Positions 1 to 15,482 are shown, numbered from the stretch's first letter. The stretch is 64,000 bases of DNA from Trissonchulus latispiculum (GCA_030248195.1 JASAND010012613.1:1-64000); one strand, 5' to 3'. The notes: generated by a model not told the origin, from the sequence alone. A program made the numbers and translations.

Positions 1-1386
1 TGTGAGTATTGTGTGAATGTGATACTATTGACTAAATGCAAATAGGAAACAGATGCGGTGAATGTGTATGTCTGATGGTGTTGTGCTCCATGTAAGCTCC
101 CGTGGAGTTACGGGCATTGAGGAAGCACAAGTAGCTATTCAAACTCGGATAATAGGCAGGAGAATTATATAGTAGGGAGTTAGAAGCAGTCTAGCAAAGT
201 GTGCAAGTGCGATTGAGTAAAATAGTAGCAGGAATGAGGTCAAAATATGAGTAACCTGAATATACGTAAAAATATGCAAATGAGGTAATAATCTTGGGCC
301 TAGGGTCAAGGGGACCCCGGATTAGGTCCTAACCATCAGATAATACCCAGGAAGTCCTCGATTCGCCCGCGTAGGTAACTTCATGAAATTGGACGGGCGA
401 ATCGCAACAAAAGGACACAGCACTTAATCGAATTACTCAACGATGCTCGTATTTCACTTGAACTTCCAATCTCCTGTATTTTCGGTTAAAATTACCTAGG
501 AATACGTAAGGAATTAGTTAAGCAAATATTGTTATTAATTGTTGTAATTGTGATGTTCCCTGCCCGAAAAGTATGATTATTATTGTTCTTATTTGTCATG
601 GGTAATGCCGTAATCTTCATGCCCACCAAAAGTGAGGGTTCCAAAACCGCCAACTGGGAACGACATCACGTTTAACGGTTCAACGTTTGTTAGGTTTAGT
701 TACCAAAAAATGGTCTCAAAATTGATAAAATGGGTTCAGTTGGTTGTGTTGGTTGTTTCGATTATGGGTTTTGGTTGATGATTCGAGTTATTGGGGTTAA
801 ATAGACAACTGGTCAGCGTCTTGAACGGCAGCATGCAGGAAACAATAATAACCCCGAAATAACAAGCACATTACTTAGTTACGTACGATTAGTGGTTAAT
901 GAATATTAGACTATCTTCCAATAACAGTAAAATCGACGTTTATGCACAAGTTCTCTGTTGAGTATGGAAATCATGGTTTCGAATCAATTTATGCAGGAAA
1001 TGGGTATTTCCTGCGGTTTAGGATCAGAAACCGTCCTAAACCAACCAAAATTACGTTCATGGTATTGATTCTGTGCAATAGCTAAATTATGAAGGTTATC
1101 GTGATTCTGGACGCTGCAAAGGCAGAATGTACATTACAGAAATGCGTTTTAGTTACAATTTCCTGCATAATAGTGCAGGAAATTGCTCAAAAATATTACA
1201 TTCTGCACGCGTTATTCTTTAAAGTCGGAGATAACATAAAAGCCTTCAAAATTTCACACTAAAATCAGCAAGTTTTAAACGTTTCAACTAATTCATGATG
1301 ATAAGTTCATGCTCAAGATCTGAAAGCCAAAAGAGTGAATAATGGTTGCTGGGTTCGATTCCCGCACCATAACTGTATAATTAATG
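1..1386. other. non-coding stretch, no gene seen
   Basis: AT-rich sequence without a convincing open frame. A single tRNA B-box-like string (GGTTCGATTCCCGC, about 1350-1363) is present, but no matching A box or cloverleaf lies upstream. Confidence 0.6.
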
Positions 1387-1408
1387 GGTTTTAACCCATT
1401 TGATTCAG
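1387..1408 (+). repeat. 22-bp inverted repeat, left arm
   Basis: This 22-bp block is the exact reverse complement of 6264-6285. It lies in a self-complementary context (ATGGGTTTTAACCCAT). The two arms enclose about 4.9 kb of non-coding, microsatellite-rich DNA with no recognisable transposase or reverse transcriptase. They could be the remains of element ends, but this is not shown. Confidence 0.5.
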
Positions 1409-4954
<3,546 letters not shown>

Positions 4955-5485
4955 AGTAGCCGGTTTTAGTTTCAGTTTGAGTTTCAGTTTCAGTTTCAGT
5001 CGGTGGTTCGAAATAATTTCAGTTTCAGTTTCAGTTTCAATCGGCGGACCAAAATAGTTTCAGTTTTGGTTGAAGTTTCAGTCGGCAAAGTAAAATAATT
5101 TCAGTTTCAGTTTTAGTTTCAGTCGGAGTTTCACTTTCAGTTTCAGTTCGCTTTAATAACAACGGTTTCCAGCTCTCTGAGTTAATATAAAGCACAATTT
5201 AATGTTTATTCAGCCTCTCTTACAGCAATGTTAACAGAATCGAAGCTCAAAACCCTAAAAATTTCAATATTTAAGGAAAGACTGAAACTAGTTTCAGTCC
5301 GAGTTTCAGTCTTTTACCCAATATAGTTTCAGTTTCAGTTTCAGTCGGCTGCCTAAAAATGTTTCAGTTTCAGTTTCAGTTTCAGGTCTCTTCTCAAAAT
5401 AGTTTCAGTTTCAGTTTCAGTGACTGAAACTGAAACCTGTACAAACTGAAACCTAGTTTCAGTTTCAGTTTCAGTGACTGAAACA
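4955..5485 (+). repeat. GTTTCA hexamer minisatellite
   Basis: Imperfect runs of GTTTCA, with spacer variants such as GTCGGC, over about 530 bp. They include short inverted stretches (TGAAAC) near 5430-5480 that could form hairpins. Non-coding. Confidence 0.85.
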
Positions 5486-5995
5486 TCAATTAACAAACAG
5501 TACTCGTTTCTTAGACTGCGAATCACTTCGCAGTCATACTATGGTTTGGTTTTCGGGGTCGAGGGGGGAAGGTTCCCTATATGCTCGACATATGTACCTG
5601 AAATGTGTGCACAAGAACGCCCGCTCCCGGGCACGAATAGCTACCAGCAATACGCACCAGCGTAAAACTAGTAACTACTCTGCCTTCTTTTAAAGAAGAC
5701 GACCTTTAACTTTAACACTTTGAATAAAAATTAGAGAGAGAGAGAATTTGGTTGAGTTTGGAAGAAAGAGTGAAAGTGAAAGCCACAACAGAGCAGCAAT
5801 TTTGGACAAGCAAACAGTGTTTTCATTTTTTCAGAACAGCAAATTTGAAAGTTAGCAGATTCGAATCAGGATTTTCTTTTCTTTGCGAGAATCTACTGAA
5901 CATCCAATCCATCAGTACCCGCTTATGACAATCCTACAGTTCTTGAGGTGCGCCCCTAAGATAGAGAATGGCTCTCAACAGAGAATCTAAAGTTC

Positions 5996-6157
5996 ATGAG
6001 AAAACTCAGTAAACTGACGTTTGGCGACCGATTGATCCGGACAGAGCAGCGGTTGACAGAAGATCTGGAGAGAGAGACCAGCGAAATCCGGGGATTCTCA
6101 CACTGGATGGCAGAGCAGGAAAGAGACCGGGGAGCAGCTGATGCCCGGGAGCAGTGA
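5996..6157 (+). pseudogene. short charged, coiled-coil-like reading frame
   Basis: A 53-codon frame rich in E, R, D and K (it contains ERETSEIRG and AEQERDRGA). Its composition suggests a helical or coiled-coil segment. Beyond the TGA the same charged composition continues in frame for about 28 codons to a second stop, so this may be the remnant of a longer protein. No family is recognised. It could equally be chance composition, since no start context, introns or poly(A) signal support it. Confidence 0.2.
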
Positions 6158-6263
6158 AGCAAGCGAGAGTCCGAGATCCGCGAAACCACGGAACACGGAA
6201 CAGCAGAGAATCGAGAAGAACGGCGAGGCAAAAGCACAGATTAGAGGCCCGAGCTCGCTAGAA

Positions 6264-6285
6264 CTGAATCAAATGGGTTAAAACC
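6264..6285 (-). repeat. 22-bp inverted repeat, right arm
   Basis: Exact reverse complement of 1387-1408. A second related string (GGTTTTAACCCGGATTCAG) follows at once, giving a local stem around 6277-6307. Confidence 0.5.
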
Positions 6286-8230
6286 TTGTCGGTTTTAACC
6301 CGGATTCAGCAGTATTAACTGGATTTCAGGAAATTGGTGGAATTGAGTGTGTTTTAGAATCGGAACCTAGACAATATCAATTGCTAGGACTGTCGGACAA
6401 AGCTAACTAGGATTTAAAAGATTCAGAAATGGTCAAAGAGTTAGATAAAACTATAATGGTCTAAACTCAAGGTAAAAACCCGTTTTGGAAACTTGACATC
6501 ACACACTCACTCAAACTCAGAGGAGGGGACCTGTGAATAAACCATAAAATTGATGCTGCAAAATTGAAGGGGTTAAAACAAGATGAACAAATCTCAACCT
6601 CAAATTTATGACGAACGGATTTCAATTTCATAAATTGTTAACAAAGGTACAACTACAATTACAAAACCAGAATTAATAACAAAACAAAACCTCTACACTG
6701 GTTTGACATTGAATTTTGTGCCTTTTTGATTCCAATTTCAAAAGAAAACGAAACTGTATAGTTCTCTACTTTGACCAAACGATTACAAATTTTTCTACAA
6801 CTTCTGATTCATACTAACTTACAATTCGTACGTAAGCAAACAAGCAGAATCAAATACAAACAATTAGAAATACTAAGCTAGTGAATGCAAGCTTAGTTAT
6901 TTACATGTTCAAGAATTACCATCTTATTTTGTCCGTGTGTTTTCTTTTCAGGAGATAATTTCCGCTCGAAAGCTTTGTAGGGCTTCTTGGACTAGAGATA
7001 TGCTGGCTAAAATGTTCAAAAGATGGAACAACCGTCCACATTAGTTGAAGCGGACCCAGCCAGCAACAACTAGCTCTAATTTAGTTTAATACGATTATGG
7101 AAACCGCCTCTAGGCTTTGCCGTCAGTGTGACTTTTAGTTGAAAGGCTTGTACGACTAAATTCGCACGTTCTCTTATAGCTAACTATCTTCTAGACACAA
7201 ACTGTTTTAATAAACCCGATTCAACGACCGTAGCTACCGCAGTAGCGCATTATTTACATCATATCCACAATAGGTTTCATCATCAAGTAATCGAGCAAAA
7301 ACTCCCTTTTACGCTATTTTCTAAGAATCTTCTGAGGAACACTAACTCCAATTTCTGAGGCTTCCAGAATTCTAAACTCTTTATTTTTTCATTTTCTTTA
7401 CACGGTAATACGGTAACACGACAATATGGTAATAAAAATTAGAAACCTTAACCGATTTTCTTCGTTCTTTCGTCATTCTGCGTGTTTTCAGATGTGAAAT
7501 TTTTCCGAAAGAAAGAAATTTTTGGCGCGCATATTTCAAAGAAAAACCTCGATAAACCTATACTTTGAAATTCTGAAAATTTTTCAAAATTTTAAATTTT
7601 ATAAAAATTTGCCTCTCATCATAGCAATTCAGAAAGTATATAATATTATGGGTCTCAGATGCATATTAAATGCAGTATCAGTGATCATAATTTGTAAACA
7701 CATTTCTGTGTCAGACTTTAGGTAGAACCTGACTGAACGGCCGGCCATGCAAAGAAATTCAATGAACATCTACAACCTCTCAACAACCTCTACAACCTAC
7801 AACCGCAGTGTACCAAATTGCGATTATGTAGATAATTTGTAACTCTTTGCCAAGTAGCGAGCATGGCCATTTCCGGACTGAAAGTATTAGTTGCATTAAT
7901 TAACACTAAAAAGCTGCAGAAGTTTGTCCTAAAATATAGAGACAAAAGGCAATGGATCTGCTGACAAAGATGCGCACAGCGTTTGTTTTTATTTTTTATA
8001 AGATGCACACAGCTTGAATTTGCTCTTCAACGCTGGTACGCTGCTGGTGCTTGTAGCTGATTCAGTATTGCCATATGATACCCCAGTTCTCGCATTTTCA
8101 AATTAACAAACAATCAATTTCTGCAATAATTGTGGATATTTGTAAAAAGGAATTTAAGTAAGGATATTTCAGCTAGTCCAACTACTGTTGCTATGGCTAA
8201 TATATAGCTGATATACAAAAATGTATTTTC
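6286..8230. other. non-coding upstream of the receptor gene
   Basis: No supported gene. The last bases (TGTATTTTCAG, ending about 8231) look like a 3' splice site just before the receptor start codon. An upstream 5'-UTR exon may therefore exist in this interval, but I cannot place it. Confidence 0.5.
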
Positions 8231-8242
8231 AGGAAAGTAATT

Positions 8243-9828
8243 ATGGCGATACATTTTATAGTATTTATTATTCTAATTTACATTAATACCTTTGCCGAAA
8301 CATGTGAAATTCGATCTGAGCCTGGTATATCAAGAATTTTCAGGTATGTTTCAAACAAATCAAAACATTTAGCTGACAGATGTAATCTGCACTGCGTCTC
8401 ATAATAATGTTGAAACAGGACAACAAAGTTTTACAAATTGAGCAGCAACCTCCACACTGAGTTAGAAATAAGATATACGAGATAATCACGCACTTAGGTA
8501 GGCTGCTTTCTGCAAGTAAGCCAGTAAGATTATATTGTACCAATTTCATGTATAATGTTACGTTTCACATGCTTCATTATGTTTATTTTAGGAGCAATAC
8601 CTCCTGTTCCCAAGAAATTAGAAAGCAAGTGGTTGGGTGCAACCAAGAACTTCAGAAATACGAAAATTATGACTTCCATCAGCATTTTTACACACAGTTC
8701 CTCCCGGAAGCTGTAGCCAATAATTACTCAGAATATCAAGTGTCGAGTGTTACGAAAGGATGGTGCCTGCTGATGAAGTACGAGTTTACAAGTTTCTACA
8801 AAATCGTGGACATGGTGTTGGGAGTTATATTTCCTGTGCTTGGGCTGATTAGTTGGCCACTGACAGTGATAGTACTGAGAGACTTAGAGTTTGCAACGGA
8901 CATTAATTTCTTTTATCATCTTGCTATTGCAACATGCGACGTGCTGGGTATGTTGCCATTGCTAATTGTTGGAATTCATCACCATGTGTTGCGCCTAAGA
9001 TTTGTTACCATGTTTTACAATTGGTTATATCTAGTTAGATGGAACTTTTCAGGCATATTTACCACTTTAAGTAATTTGTTACTTGTGTCTGTTTCACTGC
9101 AACGAGTCACTGCACTATGGTTTCCCTTACACTATAGCACTGTTGCAACGAAAACAGTGTTTGGCTTATCACTACTGTTTGGCATATTATTTTCTTCGAT
9201 CACACTCCTGCCGTTGGTTGTTTTCGACATTGAGTTTCATGGTTACATAGAAGAGCTGGGAGAGTATCGGTTACATTCCTCAGAGTTTCGTAGATCTAGT
9301 CTAGCCACTGGCCTTCTCATGACAAATACCATCGGATTTGTCATATCAGGTTTTATTTTGTTTCTAGCCACACTAATTGTCATACTAGGTGTGGTCAGAA
9401 CGTCTGCAAAGATAAAGCCAGCTGACACTGTTAACACTGACGACAGAAAAATTTACAGCACATCAATAATGTTGCTCGCAATAAGCATACCGTGGCTCGC
9501 ATTTGTAGTCTGTAATTTCGGCTACCGCTATCTCCATGCAGTCAAAGGAAGTCGAAGAGCCGTTAGATATAACTTAGGCTACTATATTAACAACTTCAGT
9601 TATATAGACTTGACTAAACAGATGGAAGGTGAACACCTTGAAATGTTCATGAGGTTGATCAGCCAAAGTATGTATATTGTCAATCATTCCAGCAATTTTT
9701 ATTTGTACATGCTTTTTCATCATAGGTTTAGATCTGCTTTTGTGAGGAAATTTTTCGGGCCTAATTCTCTGTTTGTATCCAAGAAAACGTTTTCTAAAGT
9801 AAGCTCAAAGCAACCGACCAACCACTGA
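8243..9828 (+). CDS. rhodopsin-like peptide GPCR, two exons (8243-8343, 8592-9828)
   Basis: Predicted 445-residue seven-transmembrane receptor acting at the cell surface, probably sensing a neuropeptide or similar ligand through G proteins. Exon 1 encodes a hydrophobic signal peptide (MAIHFIVFIILIYINTFA). It ends CAG|GTATGT and joins at TTTTAG|GAGC with the frame conserved, so this start is preferred to the in-exon ATG at 8548. TM helices lie roughly at 104-129, 139-161, 177-204, 222-244, 273-302, 321-344 and 387-409. TM3 ends QRVTALWFPL where family A receptors usually have E/DRY, and TM7 reads NHSSNFYLY instead of NPxxY, a pattern recalling FMRFamide-type receptors. The N-terminal ectodomain is Cys-containing. 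This is the only clearly intact host gene here. The family call is firm; the ligand is inference. Confidence 0.85.
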
Positions 9829-10129
9829 ATTCCAGGTATGGAATATTTGTATTGGACATTACAAACCATTACTAATTGCACCGCTCAGCTCTTTGCCACA
9901 CTCTTTGGATTTAGAGCAATTGTGTTTTACCTAGTTATACGGCAATCACATTGATTCCAATTGAGACTCTGCAGAAGACTGCGACCACCCAAACGGGACG
10001 CTCTCTTCAGAAACGGTGAAACTCTGACATTCGGCCCCACTCAATGATTAGTCCCCGTTCGGACCCTCCTAAAATGTACATACGAGTTTTAGACAATTCA
10101 AACTGGGAGCTTTTACTTTATGGTCGCAG

Positions 10130-10452
10130 CAAGAGAACACAATACATAAGAGTATGACAGCAGTCATACTCTATGTCCTATAAGCGTGAAACATCCTCTG
10201 CACGCTAGAGGCTGGCCCTCCCGTAAATTGGACCCTTCACTTCAAAGAAATTTGGCCTCTATGTATGTGTTCTGAAGCTCGAAACAGAAACAAAACTCGC
10301 TTGCGTTTTTGGTCACTTTTTGAAGGGGTCACCTGGGGCCCAATTTGAGGAGGGGGGGTCAGCCGTTAGTGTGCAAGTGTGCAGAGGGTGGGTCACGCTT
10401 ACAATACATAGAGTATGACTGCTGTCATACTCTTGTGTATTATGTACTCTTG
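10130..10452. mobile_element. MITE with hairpin TIRs (copy 1)
   Basis: A 323-bp non-autonomous element with inverted ends CAAGAG...CTCTTG. Each end carries a subterminal hairpin (AGAGTATGAC/GTCATACTCT). It is flanked by a perfect 7-bp direct repeat GTCGCAG (10123-10129 and 10453-10459). It shares ends, hairpin layout and a GGGGCCCAATTTG-type core with the element at 20539-20951. It probably lies inside the 3' UTR of the receptor gene. Confidence 0.85.
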
Positions 10453-10510
10453 GTCGCAGTAATGGAATGCCGCCAACCGCATTGTGGTTAACTATTTCTT
10501 TTAGAAATGT

Positions 10511-10745
10511 ATTCAATTCTAACACGCGGTCAAACCAGTTTCAGTAAATTAACACTTGTATAAGCATGGTTTGCTTAGATCATGTGCACATTCTGAGAAT
10601 TGCGCGAGATATTAGTTTAGACCGGGTGAAAGCTTTCTTGTTAAAAAGTTGCCATGGATCGTGTTATTTCAGTAACAATTGTTCGCTTTAACTTAGATTT
10701 GTTTCCTCTTCAATGATATTTTGTTGAATTAATAAAAATTGTTTT
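10511..10745. repeat. duplicated block A, copy 1
   Basis: Closely matches 12088-12320 over about 230 bp with scattered substitutions. In copy 2, block A is directly followed by block B. Here about 1 kb intervenes before block B starts at about 11736. Confidence 0.85.
10731..10736 (+). terminator. candidate poly(A) signal
   Basis: AATAAA about 900 bp after the receptor stop codon on the same strand. It would put the MITE at 10130 inside the 3' UTR. Block A copy 2 has AATTTAAA at the same place, so the signal is not conserved. Confidence 0.35.
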
Positions 10746-11735
10746 TCTGGTGCCAGCATGACGGTTTCTGTAATTTCCGTTTATAGTTGTTTTCATTTGA
10801 TATTTCTTGATTACTACTGATCCAGTTTCAAGGCCTCTTAGCTTTCACTACAGTAAGTATTTACATATGATTGGCTAGGGTGATCAAAGTCGAGTCAGAC
10901 ATGCATACAGTGACATGACCTTCAGTCTTCTAGTTAATTTAGTTTGAGATATGGTACCGAAACTTCTACAGCAGTAATATCTCGTCAGTACAAGTGCTGC
11001 GCTTCAGTTGAAGTTGGTGAAGTTAGATATTAGCCAACAATTTATTATTCATTGACAGTACCAATCTGATTGCTTTCTTGGAACTGTTTATCAGCATTTG
11101 TAATTCTTTGATAGCCCATACTTGTAATGTCATTATTGTAAACTATTAGAATTATTGTTTATAATTGTTGTAAGTTGTTGCGGGATACAAGATTTGCTTT
11201 AACGAATTTACTGCGTCGACAGGGTGCAACCACGCAATTCTGCAAACAGCCAAGCGATTTTGCACATTTTCAGAATTTGAAAAAGTACTGACTAATGTAC
11301 AATTCATTGATATTTTTTCAATTTGTATAATATTGTTGTGGCCTATTTCTTACAAAGAAAATTTTTGTCGAATTCGAGATCTCGCCCGGTTCAGAAATTC
11401 TGTCTATATAGTGATTTGGTTAAAATAGCCTGCTTCATAGCCACCTTTTTAACGGACTTCATCTCCACGCATTCATCAACGAATGTTAAAGGACGAAGAA
11501 TTTGTTTAATGTTACTGTAACTGCAAAGCAAGTAGTTAACATAGTCTTGAAATATCCGCCACCGCCACCCTCCTTGTTGCCTTTTCCTCTTATATTTCCC
11601 CAAAACTTACTCTTCCCTATGCTATTACACATCTGTATTTAAGTCCTATTGCAGAGCTAAATAGGTAGTTCCTGATTACCTCTGCTCTTTGGGTAGAGCT
11701 ACATAATTAGTTCTTCAATGCTTGCTGTATCTTGC
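10746..11735. other. non-coding; possible insertion between duplicated blocks
   Basis: No supported gene. The paralogous copy downstream has blocks A and B directly adjoining, so this stretch may be an insertion into copy 1, or may have been lost from copy 2. Confidence 0.4.
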
Positions 11736-12650
11736 TGCTGTTTGAACGACAAGTTAAAGTTAGAACTGTAGCGAAGAAACTGCAATCAAGCGGCATACTG
11801 AATGCAACACAGCGATAAATGCAGAAACACTACAATACCTTTATCTGATTTGAGTTTAATTAACCAGTGTCCAAACTTACCGAAAAATTACTAAATGCTT
11901 TGCTGTTCATATTTCTTCAACTGTCTTCAGATATTTGAATGACAAGTATTCTCACCCAATCCGAATATTGGAATTGCTTGCTTTGGACATTTCAAGACGA
12001 TCAGCAAAGTACAAGAAGTTCAGACTAGCCCATTTAACGCTTTACTGTACAAATTTAGGCCCTTCATCAGGCATTACGCCAGAACACATTAAATTCTAAC
12101 ACGCGGCCAAACCAGTTTCACTAAATTAACACTTATGTGAGCATGGTTTGCTTAGATCGTGTGCACATTTTGAGAATTGCGCGGGATATTAGTTCAGACT
12201 GGGTGAAAACTTTATTGTTAAGAAGTAGCCATGGATCGTGTTATTGGAGTAACAATTATTCGCTTTAACTTAGATTTGTTTACTCTTCTATGATATTTTG
12301 TTGAATTAATTTAAATCGTACTGCTGTTTGAACGACAAGTTAAAATTAGAACTGTAGCAAAGAAACTGCAATCAAGCGGCATACTGAATGCAACACAGCG
12401 ATATATGCAGAAACACTGCGATACCTTTATCTGATTTGAGTTTAATTAACCAGTGTCCAAACCTACCGAAAAATTACTTAACGTTTTGCTGTTCATGTTT
12501 CTTCAACTGTCTTCAGATATCTGAATGACAAGTATTCTCACCCAATCCGAATATTGGAATAGCTTGCTTTGGACATTTCAAGACGATCAGCAAAGTACAA
12601 GAAGTTCAGACTAACCCATTTAACTCCTTACTTACGCCCTTCATCAGAAC
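11736..12650. repeat. tandem duplication: block B1, block A2, block B2
   Basis: B1 (about 11736-12075) and B2 (about 12322-12648) are nearly identical over about 330 bp and flank A2 (12088-12320), giving A1-[1 kb]-B1-A2-B2 overall. No coding potential. Confidence 0.85.
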
Positions 12651-12654
12651 ACAG

Positions 12655-12862
12655 ACTCCTGTTGCCTTCCCTCCGCAGTGGTACCCATTTACCGACCAGT
12701 TAAGGATAGACAGCTGGGTTGGCTGGTACCCACAGCGAACCAATATGTGCTTAGTCCCTTGCTTAGTCAAGGGGATTTGTGAAAGCTTTGTGTCAGCGGG
12801 GGCTCGAACCTAGGACCGTCAGATCTTTAGACGCCTTACCACTTGGCCAAATTGAATCTTAA
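12655..12862 (-). mobile_element. tRNA-derived SINE
   Basis: On the minus strand an A-box-like TGGCCAAGTGGTAAGGCG (about 12832-12849) is followed at normal tRNA spacing by the B box GGTTCGAGCCCC (about 12799-12810). The body then carries GGGTACC and AGCTGGGT strings of the sort seen in several animal SINE families. No acceptor stem closes, so this is a SINE head rather than a functional tRNA gene. Confidence 0.6.
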
Positions 12863-13640
12863 ATTTTTATGTTTGAATATTTTTCAAGCGAGATTGCATA
12901 CACACATTAATTGTCCAACTCCATACTACATCAAAGTCTATGCCATTCCTCCTCATCCAGGCAGAATATAGTGCTGTCGTTTGGAGGGAACCTCGTCCGA
13001 ACTTTCTTCGCTCTGTTCACTGCTTTTGGTGAGCTCTTCGTCTGTCGCCATTTCGTAACCTGATGCTCCCATAATTCGTCTTGATTCGCCATTAATAGAA
13101 TAAATTCGGGAACTTGACCTTCAACCTAAAATTAAAATGAAATAGTATAACGAACTCTCAGTTCAAGAACTAGTCTACTGACTGAAATAGAGATTCAATT
13201 ATCGGCATATTGACAGCGTTCTCCCTGAAATTGTCGCCAGGGGAATGACACTGCGAGCTTGCTCAACCAAGGCCTGCGTTCAAGCAAGACATCTATTCTG
13301 ATTATGAAAGCCAGTCGATTGTTTTCAATGAATGCCACACGTTATGTACAGCTTAGTCATTGGCTAGCTGTCCACTAGCAATGAGATTATGATTAGCAGA
13401 GTGTATGCTGATCGACGTTTGTAAACTTGAGAATTGTGCTCGTTAACATACACGTTTACAAACACTAAGACCCTGGGTTTCCTGTGCTTACATCAGCTGA
13501 ACTTGGAATCAAATAACTGGTTATTACTTCTTCTTCAATTTTAACTTCTCATAGCACATGTAAAGGTATTTTCCTAATGTTCGAAATTTTGTCTCTTTAG
13601 TATGCAATTTAAGAACCCTTATTCGGTATGAACTTAATGA
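12863..13640. other. non-coding, nothing recognised
   Basis: No open frame with splice or homology support is seen on either strand. Confidence 0.4.
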
Positions 13641-13641
13641 C

Positions 13642-13872
13642 CTAGAAACAATCTCGATTTAACTTACAACATGTTGCGTGAATGCCTGTAGACCTGTAGA
13701 AGTGTCTGCAGCACCAAGCAAGTCCATTATCCGCCCCTTCCAGCATTGTGTTGATGGGCACTGCACCAACATAGTCTGCCAAATTGGTGTGGCAGACTAC
13801 GCACATTGGTTCCTTCGGAGGAGAAGGTGGGGCTGGTGTTGGAGATGTGGGTGGGGTTACTAAGTCCACCAA
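13642..13872 (-). CDS. possible exon with RING-like cysteine pair
   Basis: A minus-strand open frame with a proline/threonine-rich lead, then EPMCVVCHTNLADYV. This resembles the first half of C3HC4 RING fingers of the CxxC...PCxH...CxxC kind, which usually sit at the C-terminus of E3 ubiquitin ligases. The second half of a RING is not convincing in the same frame; a downstream exon would have to supply it after a donor near GTTG|GTGCAG. No family is assigned with confidence, and the frame may be a chance opening. Confidence 0.22.
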   Translation of the reverse strand: MVDLVTPPTSPTPAPPSPPKEPMCVVCHTNLADYVGAVPINTMLEGADNGLAWCCRHFYRSTGIHATCCKLNRDCF

Positions 13873-14290
13873 ATCCGAGTAGTCCTGGTTTTCTTTCTAC
13901 TAACGTTCTAAACGACGGTTTGCTCGTAGATGATATTAACCAGAGCAGTCTCCTAGACGATGGCCACGTCTGCGTTACATGGAATCAAGGCAGTAGCACT
14001 TGATAAGGTCACAAGTATCAGTACGAAATCTACAGAAATGAGAAGATTTAATAGTGGACAGTATTAATGCAGTTCTGCTGAAAATGGTTCCTACTAGTTT
14101 ATCTCGCAATTAGTGCTACTTTGACTGTGCATATTCATTTATGGATTATTTTGCTTAATCATTTAATATTGCTAGGAACCCATAAACCCATATTGCTATA
14201 ATTCCGTAATGTGCAATATTTTATTGCTTTCATTACGATACGCGGCAAGATGAAAGAAAAGGAAATGCTAATGGATACATAAGTGGATAG

Positions 14291-14359
<69 letters not shown>

Positions 14360-15243
14360 GGTATCCACTTATGGAAATATATAGCTGCGCGCTCCGCTAT
14401 ATAGCTAACTAGTTTTGTCGTCCAGTCAAATGGGCACCATACAAAGACATTATAAGGTTATATTGCTCCATCCATTACTCCCTTGTTTTGATTCTTAATA
14501 AGGTGCAGACTTTACATTGATTTACGTTACGTAACATTGCACAACTCAGTAATCGATTGTATGTTAAAAGGACTTGAAACAATGTGTGTAAATTGTTAGT
14601 TTAAATTTTGTTTTTTACATTTTACATTTTATTCTATGAGCTCACAAATCAAACACTAGTAAAATACAAACAATCTAATATAATACTGTTAAAAACTAGT
14701 AATTCTGGTGCCCATCTCTTCCCAGAAGTTTATGCAAAATAATGCACACGCTAAAGTAGTGTGCTTGTTTTTAAGGACTTTGGCTTAGGGCTATGAGTCA
14801 TCTAAGTAAACACGGAACTAGTTTGTCTAGACAATCTTAAGATTATGTCAATTCAGTTGCTATTATTCTGCGTTAGAGTACAGTCGGCCTGTAGGCCAGT
14901 ATTTCTATTTTCTATATGCTATGCGCTTCCTTTATTGATTTGCCTATATTGCCTTATTAAAATAGTAAGTTTCATTATTAAGTCACGACTTCTTTTATGG
15001 CTTCTTTTAGGAATTAGGTAGGGTTTACTAATTTATTTCATGAGCGAGTTGCACCCTTGAGAGCGACTAAAATCTGCAATCGATTCGCCTGCCAAATATC
15101 GGCTTAGTTACCGGGTAGTAAGCCGGTAGTTGATAATAATATACAATGTGCAAGCTCTTCTTCAGACAGGAAAGCGCTGATGACAAGGTCTGCCTGATCA
15201 TCATAATCACCTAAAATAAACTGAGATTTTATAGTTTTAGAGT
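13873..15243. other. non-coding; includes an (AT)n tract at about 14291-14352
   Basis: No supported gene. About 60 bp of pure AT dinucleotide repeat lies at 14291-14352, flanked by a short inverted repeat (AAGTGGATA before it and TATCCACTT after it). Confidence 0.5.
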
Positions 15244-15482
15244 GCCAACCTAGGCACAAGGTTTTACTCCTTTGTGCTTGTGCCAACTTTGGCACAAAGT
15301 TGTGCCAACTTTTGCACAAGCTGTGCCAACTTTGGCACAAGCTGTGCCAATTTTGGCACAAAGTTGTGCCAACTTTGGCACAAGCTGTGCCAACTTTGGC
15401 ACAAGCTGTGCCAATTTGGCACAAGCTGTGCCAACTTTGGCACAACTGTGTCAACTTTGGCACAAGCTGTGCCAAGGTTGAT
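15244..15482. repeat. 21-bp palindromic tandem array
   Basis: About nine units with consensus TTGGCACAAGCTGTGCCAAC plus T. Each unit is itself an inverted repeat (TTGGCACA-AGC-TGTGCCAA). Because 21 is a multiple of three, all frames stay open, producing spurious Cys/Gln/Trp/His repeat peptides on both strands. The same TGTGCCAA...TTGGCACA palindrome reappears singly at about 19109 and 30015. Confidence 0.9.

Noticed and set aside
1340..1370. tRNA gene (B-box-like GGTTCGATTCCCGC)
   Set aside because: No A box, anticodon arm or acceptor stem can be built upstream.
12781..12862. Functional tRNA gene on the minus strand
   Set aside because: A and B boxes are fine but the acceptor stem does not close and a SINE body follows.
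14291..14352. TATA-box promoter
   Set aside because: A 60-bp AT dinucleotide microsatellite with no gene downstream.
15244..15482. Possible CRISPR array
   Set aside because: Units are contiguous with no unique spacers, and the context is animal DNA.
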